From contig CM069432.1 of NCBI GenBank assembly GCA_035610365.1, forward strand, positions 228,988,532 through 229,052,531: a DNA stretch of 64,000 nt, in the 5' to 3' direction. The DNA is from Aquatica leii. Lineage: Eukaryota > Arthropoda > Insecta > Coleoptera > Lampyridae. This document shows, in pieces, positions 33,000 to 45,246 of the stretch. Each line of letters starts with the position of its first letter. Positions within the stretch are counted from its first letter, which is position 1. The notes beneath the pieces are model-generated. The model was not told where the DNA came from, ran no database searches, and saw only the letters and a list, made by a program, of their open reading frames with translations. The position numbers and the translations under genes are program-made.

Positions 33000-35300
33000 C
33001 CTAAACTCTGAAAAGGTAAGAAAGAAAACGATATCCTGAAAAAGCAAACGAAAATCTAACAAAGAAGAATCGCTGAAAAACGTTAATCGAAACGAAAAAA
33101 AACACCCGAATAAATTTTCTCAAGCAATGAACACGAAGAAGTACATCAATGACTAGTCGCAAAATGAAAATAAGTAAAAATTGAAATGACTGGTACTGTT
33201 CATTCCACAAAAACATGAATGATCAGGTTGTTTGTTTGCATGATGTTTTGCGACCAATTAATCTAATGGTAAATAAATGTAGAGCTGCGAGAATGATCCA
33301 ATTTTGGCTTGCAATATACAAGAAAAAGCTTTTATGCAGAGTTTTAAAGATTGCTCTGTTTTCGAAGAGTACTAACTGTTCCTAAGCATTTTTTTTTACA
33401 TACAAACAGAGAAATCATCATATGTACTTTCTAATCAAAGAAAACTAAGTAAAAAAACTATTACATAAAAAAGAAATTACATAACATAAACTTATACACA
33501 AATTCTGTCGACAATTGACGAAAATGCTCTAGCTCAGCAACGAAACGATGCTGTAAAAACCTGAAGTCGTTTGTCAAGACACAAATCTTTAGAATATTGT
33601 AAAAAAGATACAACTATAAAAATGGAAGAGTCACTACAACCATTTAATTTTTTAGATTAATTACTAGATAAGCAACTTGAAGAAGAAGTAGAGTAGTGGT
33701 TAAATACGTCTACAAAACCATTTAACTTTCAGAATAAAAAATATTTATTTTATGGCAAAAAAAAATTTGCGCATAAATGATGGTTAATATATAAGATAGA
33801 ATTATTTCTAATTTTCATATCGACCCCTACTTATGGCAGAATTCCTATCTAATCTTCAAAGCTACTTAGCAAATTTACCACATTAACAGCCAGCAGTACC
33901 CAAAAGTATTAAAATCAACTATTGTTTTCACTAATTGCTTATTTGTATGTTGTGCTTTTTACAATCTATAAGAGTTAATTTAAGTCGATGAAAAAGTTGA
34001 TCTCTAAATGCATACTGTAGATATTTACGTTTGTATTCATCAACGCAGGTTTTAAGGGAGGTTTTATTTCCTGGTGACCGTGGTTTGTTATCATTTTGAA
34101 TGTAGTTAAGAAAATCTTATTTTTAATTATAATCATGTTTTAGCTCCTTTGTTATTTTATAATAAATGTTTATTTCGAAAACTAAACACAAAATACGACA
34201 AAGTTCTTGATTACCAATTTGCGTTACTTGGTTGATAAGAGCAATACGGTGTCACGTTTAAGTAACCTGTAGGAACAAAAGTAATTTTACTTCAAACAGT
34301 AAATTTTCATTTTATGTTCTATCAAAGGATCCTTTAGCTCGTGGGCATTCTTGTATATTTATATTATAAATAATAAATAGCTTTTTGTTGCTTAGAGGGT
34401 AGAAAAAAGTGGGTCAAATTATACATTTTATGTACGTATAATCGTTTTAGAGAACCAGTGGCTCCTTGTAAGTCTTAAGTAAACCAACAGCATCCAAATT
34501 TTGTGTGAATGTTCAACCAGGATATTAGCATAAACCTAATAGTTCAATGTTATATGTAACAATGTAAAAAAATAAGTTGTTTATAAATACAAAACTTCTT
34601 GAGAAAATATACTTACAAAATTGTTTGGTATATTAATTATGTCTTCTTTTATTTGAAAGAAAATAAAGAATATTTACCCAGTGACTTACGATAACTTCAA
34701 AAGTGTGCTTCGGAAAGAATGTCCTTTCTCCATAGTACATGCACACTTGCTTAATAAACTCGAATTGTTAACAACACAAAATATATAGATTTAGATGCTT
34801 ATTCATTTCCAAAAAATCATTTAAGTTAACTTCACATCACTGTATATACAAATAGCTGTATTCGAATTAAGAATTACCCGAAGGCTTAAGATTGTTCGCA
34901 TTGAAGGCAAGCAACCATTTGTACAAAGTACAGACTAAACTGTAAAATACCATTTAGTTACTTGTGTTACTAAATAATAATAAAAAATGTTATATTTGTG
35001 ATTGCTTCAATTTGCTTAAAAATAATAATTAATTGTAGAATAATTACAATTTATCATAAAATGAAGTAATATTAATGCCCGGATATGTACGTAAATTGTA
35101 ATGGTTTAAGTATCTGAATTTTTTTGATTAGGGGTAACAGTCCTTTAGCAGCATTGAAATCTGCCAACCCCATATTGTGACTTAGTAAGGCAACGCGGTT
35201 TTATATTTTACATTTACTTATGTATATTAATACGAACTTTCTAAACGCTTACGTATATAAATTAGGAGGTTATTATTTTAATAATTAGCGCTATTAATAG
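33000..35300. other. No gene recognised
   Basis: AT-rich sequence without supported features. The minus-strand ORF at 33001-33216 is Phe-rich low complexity. Confidence 0.5.
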
Positions 35301-36700
35301 CGAAACTCGGTTCACGATTTTTCGACGGGTTAAAATAGGGGTGTGAAGAAAACACACTACGAAAGCAATCGCGTTAGCACGAAAGTGCAATAAGCTAATC
35401 GGCCATTTTAGTTGTTACGAACCGATGCGGCTCGTAGCAGCGTTTTGTAACACGTATTACTGTAAATAAATTGAAAATTCGTAGTCGGAGCCCCCCGACA
35501 AACATGCGGCCCCACTTCTAAGTCGGGGGGCTGCGATAGCGCACTCGGAGCGCCTAGCGCTTGGCTACATGCCCGGCACGACCTCGTAACGCCGCCGACT
35601 AGTAAATCTACCTAACCAATTTGACAGCTACTAGAGGAAAATTTAATCGTTTTGTAGGTTAAATCGTATAGAAAAACGTAACAACATATTGAACAATCGC
35701 ACATAAATAGTAACAATTACGTACATGCAACCACAACCGCCCTTACAAAGCGCTTCGACACAACCCAATACTTAAGATAAAGTGAAAAACCAGCCGTATA
35801 AACAAAGCAAATGACCTGTTAGACAATTTCCTCATTTGTTCACTTTTAAAACTAAAGTTTTAACAATAATTGCGTAAATATTTGCAAATTTCTCTCTCGA
35901 TTCGCCTTTTATATCACGCAAATTAACCGAATTGAGCGAGAAATTCGTTGTAAAGGGTTGCAAAAGCGCCAATTACTTAGAAAAACATAATCGAGGGTTT
36001 CTTACCTTCCCTGATTTCGGTTTCACAACGCCACCTATCTTATATGCGTCGTCTATTCTTCCCAAAAAGCACGTATTCACGACAGCTTCGGATACCGACC
36101 GCAACCGAACTTACAACGAGGCGTTGTTTCTGATACACCGTAATAAAATTATCTAAAGTTATTTATTAGAAAAATTATTGAAAAACAACGTGAAAAACGC
36201 CTTTAAAACCGAATTTTTTTCTCGAAAACGCTAATACGCGACTTAAACGATCATATTATAATAAAAATATTTCCCGAAAATTAACGAAATACGTATAAAC
36301 AATTAATTTAGTTAAGATTAAATGCAATGAAATTCTATTCCGTCACACTGTTAGGACGTGGTATTCTTTCCGCAGGAATGTAGGAAAGTTAGTTGAATGA
36401 ATTACCGCTAGTTGGCAAAACGGCGTGATCTTTTTTTGTATTATTCATTTTCCAGCTTAATTTATTATGCGGCGAGTTCAAGGTTTTCGATCTTTTCTCT
36501 ATTTTTTTACAGATTCTTTATTTACGCGTCGAATTATTTACAAAACTACACGCGGATGCGACGAATGTAATCGTTGAAAAAGGGTTGCCTTTTACAGTTA
36601 GGCACCAAATCACCCCTACTACTTTTACAACCCCTTTTTTTCGAATACAGGTATTTTGAGCGTCAACGACATCGTTAATTACACGCGGTTTATAACAAAA
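35300..36700. other. CpG-rich island, no confident gene
   Basis: Composition differs from both sides, with frequent CG dinucleotides (for example AATCGCGTTAGCACG near 35368). The + strand ORF at 35932-36156 begins MSEKFVVKGCKSANYLEK and reaches LTFPDFG. That recalls a THAP-type start (gC-K-S ... FP) but lacks the first Cys and the downstream pattern, so I do not call it. The island could be a TE of another lineage or a host regulatory region. Confidence 0.4.
35489..35532. repeat. GC-rich hairpin
   Basis: AGCCCCCCGAC (35489-35499) and GTCGGGGGGCT (35522-35532) are perfect 11-bp inverted repeats around a 22-nt loop containing GCGGCC. The hairpin stands out in AT-rich DNA and is followed by a CpG-rich stretch to about 35600. 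Function unknown. Confidence 0.7.
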
Positions 36701-38480
36701 ACTTTTATTTAATCTTTAGTTTCAATTAATCAATTTCCTGTTATGAAAAACAACTAGAACAATGTAAATAGCCCAAAGGTGGGAATTCTAAGCGAAACTT
36801 TCACGTTTAATCAACTTTTATACGTTTACGCTTTGGTATATTAAATAATAATATGAAAATATTTAAACAAATTTATGAAATTAATTAATCTTATTTAAAA
36901 AAATTAAATTATAATTATTTGTTTATGTTGATAATTATTACAAATTAAATACTCACGCATTTTTATTTAATTTTTTTTCAGATTTTAACAAAGGAAAAGC
37001 CAAAGCGATATTCATGCATGCAACGTAAAAATAATTTCGATGCGTCATGTGTATTCCGCAAAAGTTGCATGACAAATTTTGCAGTATTCAGAATGCGTGG
37101 GTTACTGGAAAAATCGGCCGTTTGAAATTTATTGAAAAACGTTTTATAGAAATTAAAAAAAAAATGAACAATGGTAAAAAAACGCGTATCTTTACACATT
37201 TGGGAATCTTATTAAAAATAACTGTTTTCATAAAATTATTTCTGTTACGTAAGAAAATAGATAATTTAAATTAAGCAGTAATTATATCTGCGAAGTTATT
37301 TTTTATTATCGTGCTTTTTGCGATAATCTAAAATGAAGAAATAAAATCTTTTTAATTTTAATAATGACGCTACTTTAGATTTATTCGATATTGATAATTG
37401 TTTTTTAGATGTTCACATTTACTTCAGAAATAATTTTAGACTTTGGCAAGTCAATAATAAAAATTATTGTTAGTTGTTTAGTTCTAGGTCAGATATATAA
37501 ATTCAAATGTATTTTATTTATGAGTAGCATAAGACATCTACATTTTTGTAAAAATTTGTGTATTGTAAATTAGCAGGAATTAATAACAAAATTTTAGAAC
37601 ACTTTTTTAAATTTCGTCATTAAATGAAAAAAAAATTAAAAGGTAACTAAGTTACTATAGATGAATTACTAATGGTTGTAAATTTACTAGTAAATGGTAT
37701 ATAAACGGGTAACCCAAGAAGGTTAGTTAAAACAAAAATGCTTAAATCAATTTGTCTACCGAGCAATGCATTAATAAAAATTGCAAATTTAATTCTTTAA
37801 CAGTTTATTATTGACTCTTTCTCTATTATTTTTTGACGTAATTCAAAATAGATTTTTTGTTTTTACTGATATTTTTGTTTAATTTTTTTGCTGAACTAAA
37901 GAAAAAGAAATTGTAAATTTCAATTAAATGCTTGGTATCATAAACACGCACAAGACTAATGCTTATTTATTATTACTTAATAATACTATTAGTTTCCACA
38001 CGTATTCTATTACAAAAAATTTAGAGGAAAAAGTTATCGACAAATTCTTTAAGCGTCAAAAATCACATCTTTGAGACATCCTACAATTACAAAAATTAAA
38101 ATCTTGGAAGCTGTAATAAAAAATATGTGTAATTTTTATACTTAGAATACATAATTACCCTACAACAACAATAAATTTGATGCAGTGGTATTTGTCAAAA
38201 AATCTAAAAAAAAAACAATTTTAAAGAATTATTATAATTAAACCTTAATATAATAAGTAATTATGTAAAAAAATTAAATAAATTTTATTATTGTTAATAA
38301 TTTTACACTTTACTGTAATTATTTTAATAATTTGCTTCAGCAAATCAAAACTACGTAAAAACTAGAACATTAAAAGCATTAGATTTTTTTTAAAGATTGG
38401 TTTAACATTCTGTTTTAATAAAAAATAATGTATACACAAAGTCAATCCACAAAAATATTATATTAATTATTTATTACTAA
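36701..38480. other. No gene recognised
   Basis: Very AT-rich. Overlapping ORFs on both strands at 36978-37274 match nothing I recognise. Confidence 0.5.
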
Positions 38481-38489
38481 ACGAAACAA

Positions 38490-38518
38490 GTTTCGACAAT
38501 ATAAATTGTCATCTTCAG
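38490..38518 (-). ncRNA. Hammerhead ribozyme-like core after PLE GIY-YIG
   Basis: Minus strand: CTGAAGA (38512-38518), a bulged T, then GACAAT-TTAT-ATTGTC, a perfect 6-bp stem II, then GAAAC (38490-38494). It lies just downstream of the GIY-YIG domain of the same-strand PLE, where the ribozyme-bearing terminal repeat is expected. The bases after GAAAC (TTGTTTC) do not give a good cleavage site or stem I, so it is probably inactive. Confidence 0.5.
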
Positions 38519-38559
38519 TCCATCTAAAAAACAATTAAATTAAGAAATAATTATAAGAA

Positions 38560-38810
38560 GTAAACCAATAACCTTTTAATAAATTGAATATGTTCTCTTA
38601 GTTTAGCTTTGAACTTTCTACCACTTTGTCCTACGTGAGAAAAACTGCAAGAAGATCAAGAAGTTTTATACACGCCAGATTTAACCAAAGAGGAAACAGA
38701 ATCTTTATTACTATTAACAATAAAATATTTGGAGTTATAATTATTAGAAAAGAAATAGAAATATTAAACTCATCTTTAAAGGAAGTTTTAGGAAAGAAAA
38801 CAAGAATTAA
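38560..38810 (-). pseudogene. PLE GIY-YIG endonuclease fragment
   Basis: Minus-strand frames read NNYNSKYFIVNSNKDSVSSL, then KSGVYKTS, and after a break HVGQSGRKFKAKLREHIQFI. This is the GIY-YIG nuclease of a Penelope-like element: the GVYK half, a short Cys-containing linker and the YVGQ-x-GR-x-F-x3-L-x-EH half. The target-site nuclease is fused to the reverse transcriptase in canonical PLEs. The rest of this PLE lies at 45247-45800, separated by the IS630-type insertion at 38917-45243. Stops show decay. Confidence 0.65.
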
Positions 38811-39599
38811 TAATAATTAATAAGGCATAGACCGCTACATGATAGCATTATTTGATTTATTTGGCAATAAAGTTATAAAAACAAAATATATAAAAAACAT
38901 TATTATATGTTATATACAGGGTTCACCATTACTCTGGTCTCGGTTTCTAGTGCCTTTGTGTAAATATCAGCATAAAATGTTTAGTACTGTACTCATTTCT
39001 ATTGAAAAACTGCATGTTTTAAAAATATTTTTGTTTATACAGTGTTTAGTTTTCGCTGAGCAGCATAAAGTTACACTTTTTTAAATAGCAACTCCTTAGT
39101 TTTTTTTTATGTTGTTTGATCAAGGCTTACTTTAGATGAAAAATACTTTTTAAATTTTTTTAATTGATTGCGGCGTTCCCATTTTAGAGCAATTTCTTTA
39201 AAAATGCAGCATTAGAAAGAAATGAGCACAAAACAGGTATTTTTTAAAATTCATTTTTGTAAATTCGTAGATGAAAGTATGAAATACTTCAATAGTCTGA
39301 AAGACTTTTTTAATTCGCCATACTTATTTTTTATGAGAGCACTAATTTTCAAATTTTTCAAACTGTTAAAACTCATTTTTTTTTAAATGGCACCCTTAAT
39401 TTCTTTTAACTGTTTCTAATGTAGTTTGTAATTTTTTATCGATTTGCACTAGTACTTTTTTATTAATAAACTTTTAACTAAATCACAACAAGCATTATTT
39501 TAATTAAGTAGGTATATTCTAGTAGGCTTTGCTTTTATTAAACAAAAAAACATAAAGAAGGAGACAATTAAAAAACCAACAAAAAAAAACAATTTAACG

Positions 39600-40328
39600 A
39601 ATGTTCAAAATTTTGCTCACTTTGTTACACGTCTCAAATCTTTGCCGTAGAGATTCACGCACATTTTGTAACATCTCGTCTGTGACGTTACAAAATGCGG
39701 TTCATATTCTGTTTTTCATTGGCTCTTGTGTAGTAAAATCTTCTTGAAATACGTAATCTCTTACGAACACCCATATAAAAAAACAATGACAGTAAGATCC
39801 GAAAATCTTGCCGGCCATGGCACACCACTTCCGCCGATGTAACAAATACGACGCACATTTCTAGCAAAACGACAAGACGCACCATCATGCTGATCCTACA
39901 TGGTTCTTCTTGTGTTTTTTGGAACATTTGATAGTAACTGTGAAAAAAAATTATTCAAAAACTCCGAGTATCTGTCGCCATTTAAATGATCATCAAAGAA
40001 GTAGGCACCTACGATAAAATCATTCACAATTAAAATAGGAAGATTTAAATTATCATAGTAATGATAATTACGACGATTTACTCAGTTATTACTACAAAAA
40101 ATAGCTTTGTCCGCAAATAAAACAGTAGATATAAAGCCTGGCACCTCATTAAGTTTATTTAACATCCACACACAGAAAGTTCTTCTCGAGTTAAAATCTC
40201 CTATAGTCAACTTTTGATGCAGGTCAATGTGATAAGGATGATATTTATCACTTTTTAGTACTTTTCTCACTGAAGTAGCACTAAGTGTACCAAGTTTTTC
40301 AGCAATTAGTTTGGTGCTAGCATTTGGA
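39600..40328 (-). pseudogene. IS630/mariner-type transposase, DDE part
   Basis: Minus-strand continuation: TKLIAEKLGTLSATSVRKVL, YHPYHIDLHQKLTIGDF, VLFADKAIF (first Asp expected as SDE; here ADK), NRRNYHYY, VGAYFFDDHLNGDRY, QHDGASCRFARNVRR (second Asp) and GGSGVPWPARFSDLT (third Asp). The YHPYHI...DF...FC-x-W wording identifies the family. A stop after IFCSNN (40082) and later frameshifts inactivate it. The same family recurs at 54400-55300 on the + strand. Confidence 0.75.
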
Positions 40329-40796
40329 CAGGCCCGCGCCTAGCACTTTTGTGCGACCTTGTGCAAATTTAAAATAACGCCCCAAATTTGTATTACGTTC
40401 ATATGTGAGTACAGATACGGGTTAAGTTAGGTATTATTATCCACTATTGAAAAATAATTTTAAAATGTATTTTCATAAATTTATTTTCATTTTTATATTT
40501 TACAAGTATTTTTTCATTGAGGTACATAACATAATTATAAACTTATAGAAAACAGAAATATATTCTAACAGTATTACAACTCAAAATTTTTGTATTTTAG
40601 TTTCAAATGTAATACATGATACAAAAGCACAAGAAATTAAAAAAATTTTTTTAAAACATTAAAAATACTCGTTTATATATCACAGGACGAAACTAATCGA
40701 CAAATGAAAACAAAACAATATATTATTTTAATAATGCAACATGTCACCTTTTAAAGGTTAATATCCAGGTATTAGGTATTGTTATTAATATTTTAG

Positions 40797-43482
40797 CTAA
40801 GTGAATTGAGCTTTCTGTGCTTTAATTTTTCCAAATTGTTTCATTAAATCTTCGGTGTCTAATTCTTTTAGCTGGTCCGTTTCTATTGAAATGATAGCAA
40901 GATTACTTATGTTAGTCGGTTTTGTCCCATGGTCGATCTTAAATAATTTTTTATTATTTTGAGTTTTGAATGAGATCGTTCTGCGGTAGCAACAGAAACC
41001 GGCATTGTTAATAAAATACAATGTATTATGCTCGTATAAGGTAAAGAATCTACTAAGTTGTTAATTGTTATATAATTTAAAGTTTCTTCTAGAGACGTAA
41101 TAACTTTTTCATAAAAATTTTGTAAATATTGCAATCCTTTAACAAGTTCCACGGCAATTATGTCTCGTTCATTGCGATTTTTCAACTTTTTGACATAATT
41201 CTAATTGTTCGTTTTCAGAATAATTTTTTTAATTTATCAATATTGTATAAAAACGCAAAATTCTTAGAATAAGAAGAAAGTAATTGGAATTTCTCATCCA
41301 CTGATGTTATGATCACATCTAGAGCATTAAAAAAAAAACAATCAACTTTGAATTTTAAAGTTTCCTCGTGGATCGGTTCATCGTCACATTCATAATCAAA
41401 ATGTTTTTTTTTATTTTTTGCGGTCTTAGCTCTTTGTTTTTTGAATTTAGGTTCTATGTCTAATCTGGGTGCTATTTCTTTAGCATCAATCAATAAATCA
41501 TTAAAACCTTTATCGGAGCGATAAGCTTTCAAAAAATTATTCAAATTATTTAAATGATTACAACGCTGAGCAACATCAAATTTCGGTTTTTGAATAATTT
41601 TACTAACAATGTTAACTTTACTTAAAATATTATACCACAATATAAGAATGCAAATTAACTTTAAATTTTGCAACTTTTCGGCCAACGATGCTGGTAAATT
41701 TTTTAAGTATTTTAAAGTCTTCCTTCGCTTATTTCAAACAGAGCATCATAAACCTCCCCAAGTTGATACTTTAAAAGAGTTATTGCATCTATTCTACTAG
41801 ACCATCGAGTATCCGATAAAGGTTTTAAAGTTAAATCTGTTAAATTAGATAATTAGATTTCAGAATTTACCAGCGTTTAGTAGAAACTGAAAAAAATTCA
41901 AAAATTGAACTTAAGAAGAAAAATTGATGCTCAAAGTATTCGATTTTGCGGCATCATTAAGTACTAAATTTAGGGTATGATTGCAACAAAGAATAAGGAA
42001 AGCTCGCGGATTGAAATCCAAAATTTTTTTGTAGACCATTATGCCTACCACGTATATTTGCCCTATCGTCGTAACCCTGACCCCGCAAATCGTTGATATT
42101 TAAGCCTTTTTTCTCTAACGCTGACAAAAGAAATTTTGTCAAACCTTCATCCAACACATCATCAATAGGACAAAATAATAAAAAATGTTCTTCTATACTA
42201 ATTCCCGTGCTCTTTAAATTAACAAATCTTATAGAAACTGAAATTTGTTCTTGGTGACTAGAGTGAGGAATGCAGTCTGATAATATGGAATAATATTTTG
42301 CCTTTTTAGTTAGTTCTAAAATTTTGGATGTAATATTTTCACCGATCAAGTTGATTAATTTTGTATTTTATCCCCGAGATAGTATTAGTGCTCTTTTATT
42401 TGAGAGCGTTTTGTATGTTCTAACATAATCGGGTCAAATTTGGAAATCATTTTTATGCATTTTAAAAAGTTACCATTGTTTTTCTCAAACACTTACACTT
42501 ACACTTACTACTTTCACGAAAAGCTAAATTTTGCTGACCTAAAAATTCAATCACGTAGAAAATTCTATATATAACAGCTTGCCAGTACCCAAACAACACA
42601 ATGGTACAAAAAACGTCTAAATGTCCGTCTAATAAACGTTAATAACGCGTTTAAAAACGTTTTAATGTCTATTAAACGTCTATTAGCCGGACATTTAGAC
42701 GTTTTTTATACCAATGTGTTGCTTGGGTATTTAGTTTCTTTGTTTATTAAATTTTGAATTTCAGAATCAATTATTTCATTTTTATTAAAACCGTTAGAAA
42801 CATCTAGCAATTTTAGAACATTTTCAAAATGTAACTTGCTCTTTTCATGAATCTTGAAATGTTCACTTAAATGCTGCCAGTTATTGTAACCAGATTCATC
42901 ACTAAGGCAAACAGATTTCAAATCGCTGTCATTAAAAATTTTGCAACAGAAGCAGTAAAGTGAATTTTTTATTTCGGAATACAACAGCCAAAAACACTCA
43001 ATTTTTTCTTTGTTCGGTAAACTTCTAAAAAATTACTATTGGAAAACTTATTTACTCCAAACTATCTCTCGGATAAATATCCTTTTTGTTTTGATAATGA
43101 GCAAGGCCACGTTCTACTATTTCTTGAATATTATTAGAACGTAATTTCTTTGCCCATAGTGCATAATCTTTCAAAAGTTGACTCATATTTTCCGTTCTGG
43201 TAATTTTTGAAAGTGTTTATTTCTCATTATCAGCGGAACTTGAAGATGTTGATGGATTGCTTTCTAGAGGATCAGTTTCTTGTCTGCTGTTGATGCTTGT
43301 TTCAAGTACAGGTTCAGAATATTGTGATTCAGCTGTGTTATTGTTGTTATTAATATTTGGCAAAGTAGACTCGGGTTTTGAAAAAAATGCGTAATTTTGA
43401 CATGGTTTTTCAGTTCTTCTTCTCTTTTTCTTTTATTTAGCAAATTTTAGTATCTAGACAATTTCTTCTTTTTTCTTGACAT
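40797..43482 (-). pseudogene. hAT transposase, DUF4371 family
   Basis: Minus-strand gene beginning at 43482 (MSRKKKKLSRY) with a Ser/Glu-rich leader. It continues as DYALWAKKLRSNNIQEIVE, a TTF-type zinc finger (SLYCFCCKIF, about 42950), HLSEHFKIHEKSKLHFENVL, then after the MITE VIYRIFYVIEFLGQQNLAF. Next are ISVSIRFVNL, LRGQGYDDRANIRGRHNGLQ (about 42070; second catalytic Asp region), KFDVAQRCNHLNNL and the hAT dimerisation domain MPVSVATAERSHSKLKIIKN (about 41000) with NLAIISIE. Stops and shifts occur about every 100-150 codons, so it is inactive. The zinc-finger and dimerisation signatures make the family clear. Confidence 0.8.
42588..42727. mobile_element. 140-bp palindromic MITE with TA duplication
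   Basis: Inserted in the hAT transposase. It begins CCCAAACAACACAATGGTAC, and the right end is its near-exact inverse (about 40 bp arms reaching AACGTCTAAATGTCC). TA flanks both ends (42586-42587 and 42728-42729). The host frame reads KETKY before and WQAVIYRI after, consistent with a clean insertion. TA duplication suggests a mariner-type source. Confidence 0.8.
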
Positions 43483-44283
43483 ACTGTATTCTGTAAAGAA
43501 ATTAATACGTAAGTAAACAAATTGACAAATTATTTATGAAAAACGGAAATGTTTCGACGTCTCAAACTCAAACTTGAAAGTATTTTCTTCTTTTTCTTTA
43601 TAAAATCAAATATAAAAGGATTTTTGAGATGCAAGTTTTTGGTTTTTAATGTTTTAATAAATCTAAAATAAAAATTAGATTTTAGATAAACTTACCTTAA
43701 TTCACAACACAAAACACATCACTATAAAGTCTGTAAAACTACAAAAAACTAAAGTTTCAAACGCAGATATCTTTTACCCCATGCACCTTTTCACTTCGTT
43801 AAGTTAATTATCGATCGGGCATCGGGCAAAAAATGAAATCGCGACCGATGCAGTGCTTAAAAATATAAAGTTGTATACATTGCAAGCTCAGACAGGAAGA
43901 AAACTCTTGTTCACTCGTTAGCTATTTGCAAGCCAAATTTCAAGCTCAAGCATAAATAAAATCAGATTTGTTTGAGTTCACACAATTCATGTTATCATGT
44001 TACGTATTCGATCAAATAAATGCTATTATTGCGTACTCTTATTTGGAAAATATATTATTTTCGAGAAGTAATTTGGTTCCCTCTTCTCAAAGGAAAAAAA
44101 ACAAACAAAAAAACAATGTAATAGCTAGTAATTCCTTATTGGTTTTTTTTTATTATTATTATTTATATCATTTGTTTTGACAATGTTGTTTGTTACTTTA
44201 TCTTTTTTTTTCCTTTTGAGTTTTGAGGCTTTTCGTGCACCACACGACTTTGCCCTTATGTACGGCGCTGGACTGCATTTGCA

Positions 44284-44501
44284 TTTTCAACTGCAGTCTG
44301 TAATACCATAAATTCTGCCTTTTCTATTCTGACAGTTTTTCTTTGAACAGATATTTTGTAGTTTACCGATCCGGTTTGCTCAAATCGAACCAATAATTTT
44401 TGTAACGCACGGAGCACGGCGATCAGGATATCTTTGTTTAGAAACACAAGGAGCCAAAAGACAATTCTTTTCACATTCACCCAAAATAAATACATGTTCA
44501 C
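44284..44501 (-). pseudogene. IS630/mariner-type transposase, N-terminal part
   Basis: Minus-strand ORF reading VLRALQKLLVRFEQTGSVN, VQRKTVRIEKAEF and VLQTAVENANA, the helix-turn-helix region of a transposase family common in insects (FxxTGSV, then RKxVR). The frame meets the hAT target duplication CATTTGCA. It continues in frame at 40328 with the Ala-Ser-Thr-Lys of the central part, so the gene was intact here when the hAT inserted. Confidence 0.7.
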
Positions 44502-45246
44502 TTCCGTTCTGTAGAAAATTTTATTTAAACGAAAATTAATGAAGTATAAAGTAGTAATAGGTGAAACACAATAAGTAACTTCTACTGGCTATTTGTTTTT
44601 TGTTTAATAGAAGCAAAGCCTACAAGAATAAAACTGCTTGTTTAAAATAATGCTTGTTGTGATTTAATTGAAAATTTATAAATATCTACATAACTGTAGA
44701 TGTTCCAAGAAAAAAAGTACTGGTGCAAATCGATAGAAAATTAAAAACTACATTAGAAACAGTTTAAAGAAATCAAGGATGTCATTAAAAAAAATGAGTT
44801 TCAGCAGTTAGAAATTAACGCTCTGATACAAAATAAGTACGGCGAATTAAAAAAATCTTTTAGACTATTTTAATTCTGACTTTCATCTACGAATTTACAT
44901 AAACAAATTCCAAAATTTCAAAAAACACCAGTTTTGTAACCATTTCTTTCTGATGCTGCATTTTTAAAGAAATTGCTCTAAAATGGCAACGCCGCATCAA
45001 TTAAAAAAAATTTAAAAGTATTTTTCATCTAAATTAAGCCTTTATCAGACAGCATAAAAAAATTGATGGGTTGGTATTTAAACAAATGTAACTTAATGCT
45101 GTCCAGCGAAAACTAAACACCCTGTATAAACAAAATTTTAAAGCACGCAATTTTTCAATAAAAACGAGTACAGTACTAAAAATTTTATGCTGATAGTTGT
45201 ACAAAGGCACTAGAAGTCGAGGTCGGAGTAATGGCGAATTATGTAC

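Larger units (their letters stand above)
40329..44275 (-). mobile_element. hAT transposon (DUF4371/ZMYM type)
   Basis: 3947 bp. The ends are CAGGCCCGCGCC (left) and, inverted, CAGTCCAGCGCCG (right). The 8-bp target duplication is CATTTGGA (40321-40328) and CATTTGCA (44276-44283), one mismatch, which is diagnostic for hAT. Joining the flanks over one copy restores the IS630-type reading frame. The element encodes a minus-strand transposase and contains a 140-bp MITE. Confidence 0.85.
38917..45243 (-). mobile_element. IS630/mariner-type transposon, interrupted by hAT
   Basis: Flanked by TA (38915-38916 and 45244-45245). The left arm (38917-39540, starting CAGGGTTCACCATTACTC) and right arm (44600-45243) are inverted copies of about 620 bp, roughly 80 percent alike by eye. 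Between them is a minus-strand transposase split by a hAT element. Without the hAT insertion it would be about 2.4 kb. It inserted into a minus-strand Penelope-like element. All parts are degenerate. Confidence 0.75.

Noticed and set aside
33001-33216. 71-codon minus-strand ORF next to the Penelope fragment
   Set aside because: Phe/Val-rich low complexity with no GIY-YIG or RT motif.
35932-36156. Possible THAP-type zinc finger start (MSEKFVVKGCKSANYL)
   Set aside because: The first Cys is missing and no C-x2-H follows at the expected distance.
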